Shown here: one piece after another, positions 35,801-42,220 of the stretch
Numbering within the stretch: the first letter of the stretch is position 1
Layout: each line of letters starts with the position of its first letter
Source: Planctomycetota bacterium
Lineage (GTDB): Bacteria > Planctomycetota > PLA2
DNA length: 64,000 nucleotides
Direction: 5' to 3'
Assembly (NCBI GenBank): GCA_021776735.1
Contig: JAJFFH010000023.1
Coordinates: 22,101-86,100, forward strand
Made by a program: the position numbers and the translations under genes
Notes under the pieces: generated by a model
Databases searched by the model: none
Told to the model about the DNA's origin: nothing
The model's input: the letters and a program-made list of their open reading frames with translations, nothing else

Positions 35801-36101
35801 GGTCGCAAAGCTGACGGACGGCGATGCCTCGTTCAATTTCGACCTCGTGGACGGCGGCAGCCTGGAGGTCTCGATCCAGTCGAAGACCCCGCGCCTGTAC
35901 CGCGAGGCACGCTTCACGATCCACGACGAGAACCAACACGTCGTCGTGCAGGCCGAGGGCCGCATGGCCATGGCCGGGAGAACGTGGCCCCTGGAACCCG
36001 GCGAGTACAAGGTCACCCTGAAAACAAAAGACGGCGAATGGACCCACAAGGTGACCGTCCGCGTCGCCGAAACCGCGAAGACGGGCTTTCAGGCCCCGTA
36101 A
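32847..36101 (+). CDS. Membrane-tethered ECF sigma factor with carboxypeptidase-regulatory-like repeats (fusion 1)
   Basis: The product has 1084 residues from GTG 32847; TTG 32811 is in frame but lies inside the promoter motif. Residues about 10-80 are sigma region 2 (AIEELVRRTRPRLLAAARRI, DAEDAVHAAYLSLL), about 115-180 region 4 (LPALYRDPMVLHYLEGLP, VALLLDVGRDAVKKRLERAR). A membrane helix follows (TVLTGTLVVLLLGGVATW), then about 850 outer residues with repeated Ig-like carboxypeptidase-regulatory domains (GRVVDAQGRGVGG, GRVVDPDGKPLANV, GKVVYADGSPVKGA, GTVRDATTGKPV). The layout puts RNA-polymerase-binding domains in the cytoplasm and ligand-binding-type domains outside. An internal ATG 33420 with GGGGAGGA could also start the outer part separately. 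Confidence 0.8.
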   Translation: MLDSAGLDGLIARYLKDRDEGAIEELVRRTRPRLLAAARRIGKPQDAEDAVHAAYLSLLLKTELEAPVLPWLMRAVVRIAYRNKAKSRRLREVAEKLQRPAEQPGPADTAIRTEEIVVLRRRMADLPALYRDPMVLHYLEGLPTADVALLLDVGRDAVKKRLERARKLLRGGGPVRLRAHAWLALSWGGTVMKKKTVLTGTLVVLLLGGVATWRSVGRDSVEPGNRAQRGERTASSTEAAPAPTVPEAEQEELAAGARVTGRVVDAQGRGVGGVQVIADPWTMEGSIDPSSVKAPASTVRSEADGSFVLPVSDAPGFNVSAYGSTGHGELATVRAGDNIELTLRPWRSFFGQVKDTDGKVVSGARVRWMGLKGGTAIERKTVSGEDGSYRLERVPHAGVNQRWIEVRADGYAPLFFAQGAHPSRRENRLDLIVLRGITLRGIVVDGVTQKPLPLVRVVLWSNEGTGVVHNRRGGVRIRNPFTPRALGDTRADEQGRFTFTHLPVQGFHPMDMHRGLGAAGAFVEGYICAPAQVNVGDTALKIVCWPAAEVAGRVVDPDGKPLANVMVFAFNAGRKLAWRPALYRKLGSHSVRTGTDGRFLLPRVAAGENAIHARPAWWPSMFSRDNSVKIIARAGLRVTTPDIVVKPLEHDHIDVEVVDEKNQPVWNARASYAHIGFARSTDQHGRVRLYDHARHGSSGAPHYLYVRADGRVAHAQPVDPKVEDRIRVELRPGRSVSGKVVYADGSPVKGASVWATPLGASLEKGAYLPHPYRDGGPALLWYSHARTGPKGTFALDSAPRRCELQVGAAGRWTRAEARDGVTVVVESPPPEPPVGDVNGTVRDATTGKPVLRVDASCVQGQTSLPGKMPGPGKFRVVGLKKGEWLLQVRAKGYIPFRKNVQAGATLDITLRRAPTLHGRIGGTARLDLDNVRLYFCNEYGEYSGSTAIGKDGTYELKGILPGGWRPILLDKKYKLVPGVAAGGHPVAKLTDGDASFNFDLVDGGSLEVSIQSKTPRLYREARFTIHDENQHVVVQAEGRMAMAGRTWPLEPGEYKVTLKTKDGEWTHKVTVRVAETAKTGFQAP
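35814..35826 (+). repeat. 13-mer ACGGACGGCGATG, exact copy
   Basis: Exact copy in the sense direction, read as TDGDA. The flank AAGCTG is identical to that at 47154 in ECF fusion 3. Confidence 0.85.
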
Positions 36102-36109
36102 GGCCATTT

Positions 36110-36716
36110 CTATTTGAAGAACGGGCGCCAGTCCTCGTCGCCGGGGAACTTCCAGAAAAACCCGCACGCACCGGCGCCGAAGACCGGAACGGAGTCCCGT
36201 GCGAGGAGGGCGCGCACGCGAGGCAACTCCGATAACGGCAGAGCACTTCCCGACTCTCGGGCTCGGGCCACCCACGCGGCCACGGCAGGACGGTGCCCCA
36301 CATGGAATCGACCGAGGTGTCGATGAGCACGGCGACAATTCCCTCCGGTGTCCACGCTCTGTCGTCTCTACGATTCGTGCGTGAAGCTTTCTTGCCTGCG
36401 GATCGCTGATGCGCACCTGTCGCAATTGGCCGCGCCGGCGAACAAACACGCGCCGGTCGGGCGAGGCGGTGTACTCCTCGCGGAGTTCCTCCGTGGCCCG
36501 CGTGAGACGGTCCAGCGCCTCCTTCGGGATCGCGGCGGCTCGATACGACCAAGGCGCTTCGCCTGTGCGGGCGCGGGAGATGACGGTGCCGTCCGCGTAG
36601 GCCACGGAGAGAACGCGATGCAGACCCGGTGCGCCGCGCTCCGCGACCAGTACAACGGCTCTAGGGCCGGTCGCTGCGCAGCCGGCGAGGGCGACAACAA
36701 GTCCCGCGAAACGCAT
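36110..36716 (-). pseudogene. Degenerate lipoprotein gene
   Basis: ATG 36716 starts a lipoprotein signal (RFAGLVVALAGC lipobox) and a coding-looking stretch to about HARIVETTE. The plausible continuation moves to a second frame (RAWTPEGIVAVLIDTS, DSMWGTVLP) near 36355 and to a third (AAWVARARESGSALPLSEL ... GFFWKFPGDEDWRPFFK) near 36290, ending at TAG 36110. The joined product would have about 200 residues. Two indels in 600 nt make a pseudogene more likely than sequencing error. It was divergent from ECF fusion 2. A TAGGAT box lies 7 nt before the ATG. Confidence 0.55.
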
Positions 36717-36737
36717 CCGTAGAATCCTACGGATTTT

Positions 36738-36768
36738 TTGTCACCGCTTGTCGGGAACTGCCCACTAA
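36738..36768 (+). promoter_or_regulatory. Shared promoter motif of ECF fusion 2
   Basis: TTGTCACCGC (36738-36747), 15 nt, CACTAA (36763-36768), 9 nt before GTG 36778. It matches the box pair upstream of ECF fusion 1. Confidence 0.45.
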
Positions 36769-36777
36769 CGTGGCGGA

Positions 36778-39700
36778 GTGGCTGCACATCTCAACGGTCT
36801 CAGCCTCGAGGAGCTGTTCGCGCGGTATCTGGGCGAGCGTGACGAGCGGGCGATTGCCGCGCTGGTCAAGCGCGTGCGGCCGCGTCTGCTCAGCGTCGCG
36901 CGGCGCATCGGCAATCGGGCGGACGCCGAGGACTCGGTGCAGACCGCGTTCTTGTCGCTCGTGCACCGGCAGGGCCCGTTTCATGCGCCCGTCTTGCCGT
37001 GGTTGATCACCGCGGTCGTACGCACGGCATATGCGGCGAAGGCCGCGCGCGACAAGCAGGTCTTGTTGGCCGAACGCTTGGCGCGGGTTCCGGTTGATCC
37101 GTCGCCGTCGGTCGTCGGTGCGGCGATCGGCGCGGAGGAAGCCGAACGTTTGCGCGCGCGGGTCGATCGTCTGCCCGCGAAGTACCGCGACGCGGTCGTG
37201 CTGCACTACTTTCAGGGCCTCTCCACGTCCGAGGCCGCGCTGCTGCTCTGTGTTTCGCAGCCGGCGGTCAAAAAGCGCCTCGAACGGGCGCGCCGGCTGT
37301 TGCGCGCGGATCATCCGCGCGTCGCGGGTCTGGCGCTGGCTGTTCCCTGGGCGCTGCATGACGCGGCGGCGTTCGCTGCCGCCGCGGGAGGAGGATTGCT
37401 CATGTCCAAAAACATCGCCGTCCTTGGCTGTGTCCTGTTGCTGGGCCTCGGTGGCAGCGCTATCTGGATGACCCGCGATACGCCCGCTCGCGATCGGGCG
37501 ACTCGGGTCGAACCCGCCGAGGGGCCCGCGGCCGCGCCGACATCCGCATCGACTGCGGACAAGAAGGGCGGTCTGCCTGCAAAGGCTGCGGAGGATGGAA
37601 AACGCGAGGGCTTGTTCGGGGTCGTTGTCGATCCGGCCGGGAACCCCGTGGCGGATGCGAGGGTCGTGGCGTGGTGGGGCAAGCGCGGCTTTGCGCCCAC
37701 GACGACCGGGCGTGACGGGAGATTCGTGCTCCGTCCCGGAGGCTACCTCGCGATGGTCAAGGAGGTACCGGTGCACGTTGTCGCGGACGGTTTTGCACGG
37801 GCGATGGTCAAGCTGCACCGCGACCAGGGCGCGCGGATCGTTCTGGGGAAAGGCGGCGTGCTGCGCGTTGTCGTGCGGGGCGACGAGGGAGCGGTTGCCG
37901 CCGCGCCGGTCTGGCTGTGCGATGGAACCAAGCCGTTGCCGCGAAACCAGTGGCAGCGGTACGCGTATCTCTTTGAGCAGAAAACGGATGCGAACGGCGT
38001 GGTCGAGTTTTCCGTTGCAGCCGGGCGCTACCGGCCCTGCGTGCGCGCGCCGGGTCTGGTGCCTCAGGACGGCGAGCCCGTCGATGTGGTCGTCGGCGAA
38101 ACGGTGAAGGCGACGTTCGCGGTCGGGCAGGGCACGACGTTCGACATCACGGTCGAGGACGACGACGGACAGCCGGTCGCGGGGGCCGATGTGGAAGTGC
38201 GCGGGCCGCTCAAGTCGGGTGGTCGCGGCAAGACCGATGAGCGGGGTCGGATCCTGATCGGCGGCATCGCTCCGCCGTCGAATGATCCCGCCCCGCACAG
38301 CTATGCATCCGACCGCGTGTCGTGGCATGTGGAGGCGCCCGGTTTTGCCGCGCGGTTCAGTCATCGCCCGGCGCCGCGCCAGGCTGGCCGTGAAGTCCTC
38401 ACCGTGAAGTTGCGGCGCGGTGTTCCCGTTCGGCTGCGTGTGGTCGATCGACGTGGCAACCCGGTTTCTGCAGAGGTGAATGGCGTCTACGCACGTCGGA
38501 CCGGCGGCACCCTGAACCGGCGGTTCGGGGGCAAGACCGACGAGCACGGTTGGATCGATCTCGGGGCGCACGGGTCCGGCGAGCGTGAGGTCTGGGTTCG
38601 TGCGACCGGCTACGTCGCACACGGGGAGAAGTTTCGCGTCGGGACCAAGGCTGTGAGTCGAACCGTACGTCTGACTCGGGCCGACGTTGTCCTCCGCGGC
38701 GTCGTGCTGCTCCCCGATGGGCGATCCGCTTCGCAGGGCACAATCTCGATTCGCCTCGCCGGGCGGAAGACATCGGTCTCGGCGCGTGGAGTGATTTCTT
38801 CGGAGGGGGAGTTCGAGCTCAAGGGCGTCCCGGAGGGCGCGCTCGAGGTGGGCGTGCTCGCGGACAACTTTGTGGAGCAGGTGTTTCCCATGGACGTCGA
38901 GGCGGGCATGGTCCGGGAGAGCATGACCTTGACGTTGCGGGCCGGTGCCGAACTGCGCGGTCGCGTCGTCTCGCGCGAGGGCCGGAACCTGGCGGGCGTG
39001 TCCGTGGCGCTGGAACAGCAGATCGAGAAGGGTGCCGCTGTCCACATCGTGAACCGCGGCAAAACCGTATCGTCCGCGGACGGGACGTTTCGATTCCTCG
39101 GGCTCGGTCCGAAAAAGTACCGGATGCGTGCGCGCTCCGATGCGTGGCGGCCGGTGGCCGTGTTCGGGCAGGAAGTCCGGGGCGGAGAGGACGTCGTCGT
39201 CGAGATGAAGCCGGCGAGTGAACCAAGCGGGATTGCTCTGCTCGTGCGCGTCACGTCCGAGAACGACCGTAAGATCGAGGGCAGGATCACGATGCAGTAC
39301 CTCGTGAATGGGAGGAACTGGATCGCGTACTCGCAGCGCCGTCGCAAGGGTGGTCTGGTCGAGTTTTCGTTTCCCAATCCTGCGGGCACGTACGACTTGA
39401 AGTTCACCGCGCCGGGCCATATCGGCACGACGGTCCGTGGTGTACGGATCGTTGATCAGTCCGATCCGTCCCCGATTGATGTTCAGCTCTCCCGTGGCGC
39501 TGTCGTGCGGCTTCGCTGTCTCGACGCGCAAGGCAAGCCGTTGACGGGTTTGTCCGTGGCGTGCTGGAGTCAGCAGGTCCGGACGGGACCGGACGGCATC
39601 TGCGAGATCTCAGGGCTCGAGCCTGGGCCGGTGGACCTCCGTGTGCACCAGGTCGGAGCGCACTATGTCCGTGGTCGCGCGCGACTGCGCGCGCCGGGCC

Positions 39701-39996
39701 GGGCGGATGTTGTCCTGCGTCGGTACGGGTCCGCGCTGATCAAGCTGCCGGAATGGACGTACGCCGACGTAGAGGGATCGGTCGTGTACCGGTTGCGGAA
39801 AGGCGATGAGATCGTCGAGAAAAAGTCGGTCGAGCCTGGACCGTCCTATCCGCCGAAGAGTTCGATTCTCACCTTCTTCAGCGTTACCGAACCTGGCCTG
39901 TACACCGTGGAGGTGATGGTCAACGGCAAGCGGGCCGAGGCGGCCGTTACGATCCGTCTCGGCGAGCGGTCCCCGGTTTCGTTGGATCCACGGTGA
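36778..39996 (+). CDS. Membrane-tethered ECF sigma factor with carboxypeptidase-regulatory-like repeats (fusion 2)
   Basis: The product has 1072 residues from GTG 36778. Sigma region 2 (AIAALVKRVRPRLLSVARRI, DAEDSVQTAFLSLV) and region 4 (LPAKYRDAVVLHYFQGLSTS, LLLCVSQPAVKKRLERARRL) occupy the first 185 residues and closely resemble fusion 1. A membrane helix (NIAVLGCVLLLGLGGSAIW) and about 840 outer residues follow, with regulatory-like Ig repeats (GVVVDPAGNPVADARV, VEDDDGQPVAGADVEV, GRVVSREGRNLAGVSV). An in-frame ATG 37402 just before the helix has a near-perfect GGGAGGAGG 7 nt upstream. The 3' end overlaps the convergent gene by 50 nt. A one-mismatch 13-mer encodes the first residues of the helix (37413-37425). 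Confidence 0.8.
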   Translation: MAAHLNGLSLEELFARYLGERDERAIAALVKRVRPRLLSVARRIGNRADAEDSVQTAFLSLVHRQGPFHAPVLPWLITAVVRTAYAAKAARDKQVLLAERLARVPVDPSPSVVGAAIGAEEAERLRARVDRLPAKYRDAVVLHYFQGLSTSEAALLLCVSQPAVKKRLERARRLLRADHPRVAGLALAVPWALHDAAAFAAAAGGGLLMSKNIAVLGCVLLLGLGGSAIWMTRDTPARDRATRVEPAEGPAAAPTSASTADKKGGLPAKAAEDGKREGLFGVVVDPAGNPVADARVVAWWGKRGFAPTTTGRDGRFVLRPGGYLAMVKEVPVHVVADGFARAMVKLHRDQGARIVLGKGGVLRVVVRGDEGAVAAAPVWLCDGTKPLPRNQWQRYAYLFEQKTDANGVVEFSVAAGRYRPCVRAPGLVPQDGEPVDVVVGETVKATFAVGQGTTFDITVEDDDGQPVAGADVEVRGPLKSGGRGKTDERGRILIGGIAPPSNDPAPHSYASDRVSWHVEAPGFAARFSHRPAPRQAGREVLTVKLRRGVPVRLRVVDRRGNPVSAEVNGVYARRTGGTLNRRFGGKTDEHGWIDLGAHGSGEREVWVRATGYVAHGEKFRVGTKAVSRTVRLTRADVVLRGVVLLPDGRSASQGTISIRLAGRKTSVSARGVISSEGEFELKGVPEGALEVGVLADNFVEQVFPMDVEAGMVRESMTLTLRAGAELRGRVVSREGRNLAGVSVALEQQIEKGAAVHIVNRGKTVSSADGTFRFLGLGPKKYRMRARSDAWRPVAVFGQEVRGGEDVVVEMKPASEPSGIALLVRVTSENDRKIEGRITMQYLVNGRNWIAYSQRRRKGGLVEFSFPNPAGTYDLKFTAPGHIGTTVRGVRIVDQSDPSPIDVQLSRGAVVRLRCLDAQGKPLTGLSVACWSQQVRTGPDGICEISGLEPGPVDLRVHQVGAHYVRGRARLRAPGRADVVLRRYGSALIKLPEWTYADVEGSVVYRLRKGDEIVEKKSVEPGPSYPPKSSILTFFSVTEPGLYTVEVMVNGKRAEAAVTIRLGERSPVSLDPR

Positions 39997-42175
39997 TCTG
40001 TTTGGTCTCGCCGTCGCGGACTTCGATCTTGTGCCAGACCGTTTTTTGGCCGATGCGCACGCCGAGTTCGAACTCGCCCGGCGGAAGGCCGTCGAACTTG
40101 AGCCGGCGATCCTTGCCGCGCCGGCGCACGACGGTCATGCCCTTGTACGCGAGCAGCGCCGTCCAGCGCGGTGTCGGCCCGTTCCCGAACGTGACCTGCA
40201 ACGAGACCGTGCCGCCGGGATTCAAAATGACCGAGCCGCCCTTCGTCGGTGTCGGCGCATATCCCTCGCGCTCCACGAGCAGCGGGCCCGCGTGCGACGT
40301 GCGCAGTTCGTAGCTGCCGTCCGCGCGGGTCAGCGTGAACGGCAGGTCGATGTCGGATAGAGGTCGTACGCGCGCCCCGCCGATCGGTGCGTCCGCGGCG
40401 TTCGTGACGCGCCCGCGCCGCGTGCGGGTCGGCGCAGCGTCGATCTCCCCGAGATCGACATCGCCGCCCGGCTTGAGCGCCACGACACGCAGCGCCAAGA
40501 CATCGCCGTCCCTTCTGCGCTTCTGACGGCGCTGCTGTCCGTCCGGTTTCATCCACAGGGTCCGCCGGCCTTGCCGCAGATCTTCGAGCGCGAACCGCCC
40601 GTCCGCGTCCGCCCGCGTGCGCGCGACCTTGCCCCAGCCAACCGTCGCCCCGGGTTGCACGCGCCCGCGCAGCGTGGCAAACGGCGTCAACTCGATCTTG
40701 CCGCCGCGGTACGGATACTCGAAAAACGCTCCGCGGCCCGGCACCGACACGTACAAGAAACGCGCGCCCGTGGGCGTGGGGTGCAGGTACAGCTTGCCGT
40801 CGTCCCACCAGCCGTCGCCCGGGTCGAGGCGCACGCGCGCGCCGCGCGGAAGCGGCAGCGGAGTCACGACGGGATCCGGAACGGTGACGGTGCCGGCGGC
40901 GACGCGCACGGCAAGCGCGCGCGGCCCGTAGGCGGGTTGCCCGGCGGCGGCGCGCGGAACGGTGAGGTGGCCTTTGGCGTCGGAAACGCCGGGAAAGCCG
41001 CGGACGGACAAGCCGGGAACGGGGAGACCTTGGGATGTAAGCAAACGGACGGCGATGCTTTCGGGGCGGCGGAGGACGAGTTCGACCGGGCCGCGAAACG
41101 CGGTTGCCGATGCTTTCATGCCGTCTTTTTGGGCGTGTACCGCGACGCCGCCCGGGGTGTCGTCGATGCGGAACTTGCCGTCCTTGCCGGTGGTCGCGCG
41201 CTGCGTGCCATCGATGAGGATGGCAGCATCGGCGACGGGCTTGTTGGCGGCATCGACCACCGTGCCGCGCGTCGGGCGGACGTGCGCGAGGCGGATGCGA
41301 AGGTTCTCGTCGCCGGGCCAGACGCGCGCAAGCGTCGACGCGAAACCCGCACGCGTGACGAACAGTGCCGTGCGCTTGGCCGGTAGGCCGTCGAGTGTGA
41401 ACCGGCCGTCCAGGTCGGTCAGGACGGTCTCGTGCACGCCCTCGGCCAGCGGATGCAGGACGGTCGCCGCGCGCACGATGCGTCCGCTTTCGTCCACCGC
41501 GACCCCGGCGATGCGGAATGCCGGTCCGAGTCGGATCGTGTCTTGGGGCGGACCCGCGTAGGCGGCGCGACCCTTGGCGCGCACCAACACCAGGTCGTCG
41601 TCGCTCAGCGGCACCGTGACTTTTCCTGCCCGCGCCCGTGTGATCCGCAACGGCAGCATGCGGCGCCCCTTCGCCAGTACGAACACTTCGGCGTTGGGCG
41701 GTTCGATCGAGAGTGTGCGCGCGGCTGTCTCCGGCAGATCGATGACGATATCGCGGTCGGCTCCGCGTCCGCTCCAGCGCACGTCACGCCAGATGCCGCC
41801 GCCTTCGGGGGCCACGATGCGCAGCAGGCAACGCTCGCCCGCGTCGATATCGACCTGAAACCTGCCGGCGGGATCGGTTTCCAGCAGGCGTCCGGTCAAT
41901 CGGGCCAAAAAGAGCCCGTCGGGAATGTCGCGCGGCGGAATCAGCAGCACGCGCGCTCCGGCCACAGGTGTGCCCCCGGCGCGAACGAGACCGCGCAATC
42001 GGCACGCAAAGGCAGGCGGCGGCGGCTCGGACGGGGCGTCACCATCGCTGCTGTCGGGTTCGGCGGCGTTGAACTCCGTGTCGCCGGCGCGTGACCCGTC
42101 CTCGAACGCATGCATGCTCCAAAAGACCAGCCCGCCGGCAAGAGCGAGAAGCAACAGCACCCGGAACTTCTTCAC
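39947..42175 (-). CDS. Membrane-anchored carboxypeptidase-regulatory-like repeat protein
   Basis: The product has 742 residues from GTG 42175 (no ATG is available). A short basic N-terminus and one helix (VLLLLALAGGLVFWSMHAF) anchor it; an Asp/Glu/Pro-rich linker follows. The rest is a row of Ig-like regulatory domains (GLVRAGGTPVAGARVLL, GVAVDESGRIVRAATV, GTVVDAANKPVADAAI, GRVTNAADAPIGGARV). It lacks a sigma domain but resembles the outer part of the ECF fusions. It is the only gene in its transcription unit; its last 50 nt overlap the 3' end of fusion 2. A TACGAT box lies 6 nt before the start. Confidence 0.75.
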   Translation of the reverse strand: MKKFRVLLLLALAGGLVFWSMHAFEDGSRAGDTEFNAAEPDSSDGDAPSEPPPPAFACRLRGLVRAGGTPVAGARVLLIPPRDIPDGLFLARLTGRLLETDPAGRFQVDIDAGERCLLRIVAPEGGGIWRDVRWSGRGADRDIVIDLPETAARTLSIEPPNAEVFVLAKGRRMLPLRITRARAGKVTVPLSDDDLVLVRAKGRAAYAGPPQDTIRLGPAFRIAGVAVDESGRIVRAATVLHPLAEGVHETVLTDLDGRFTLDGLPAKRTALFVTRAGFASTLARVWPGDENLRIRLAHVRPTRGTVVDAANKPVADAAILIDGTQRATTGKDGKFRIDDTPGGVAVHAQKDGMKASATAFRGPVELVLRRPESIAVRLLTSQGLPVPGLSVRGFPGVSDAKGHLTVPRAAAGQPAYGPRALAVRVAAGTVTVPDPVVTPLPLPRGARVRLDPGDGWWDDGKLYLHPTPTGARFLYVSVPGRGAFFEYPYRGGKIELTPFATLRGRVQPGATVGWGKVARTRADADGRFALEDLRQGRRTLWMKPDGQQRRQKRRRDGDVLALRVVALKPGGDVDLGEIDAAPTRTRRGRVTNAADAPIGGARVRPLSDIDLPFTLTRADGSYELRTSHAGPLLVEREGYAPTPTKGGSVILNPGGTVSLQVTFGNGPTPRWTALLAYKGMTVVRRRGKDRRLKFDGLPPGEFELGVRIGQKTVWHKIEVRDGETKQITVDPTKPGTARRDGS
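41045..41057 (+). repeat. 13-mer ACGGACGGCGATG, exact copy
   Basis: Exact copy antisense to the gene at 39947, read there as SIAVRL. The flank GTAAGCAA matches that at 4134. Confidence 0.85.
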
Positions 42176-42181
42176 GCGTTC

Positions 42182-42187
42182 ATCGTA
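42182..42187 (-). promoter_or_regulatory. -10 box of a probable leaderless promoter
   Basis: TACGAT on the minus strand ends exactly 6 nt before GTG 42175. There is no Shine-Dalgarno sequence. Confidence 0.4.
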
Positions 42188-42220
42188 CGCGCGCGCGCCA
42201 GCGGGCCGCGGGGGCCGGGT

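Noticed and set aside
36727..39531. 934-codon minus-strand frame opposite ECF fusion 2
   Set aside because: Low-complexity His/Arg/Asp shadow; the plus-strand sigma motifs and membrane helix are unambiguous.
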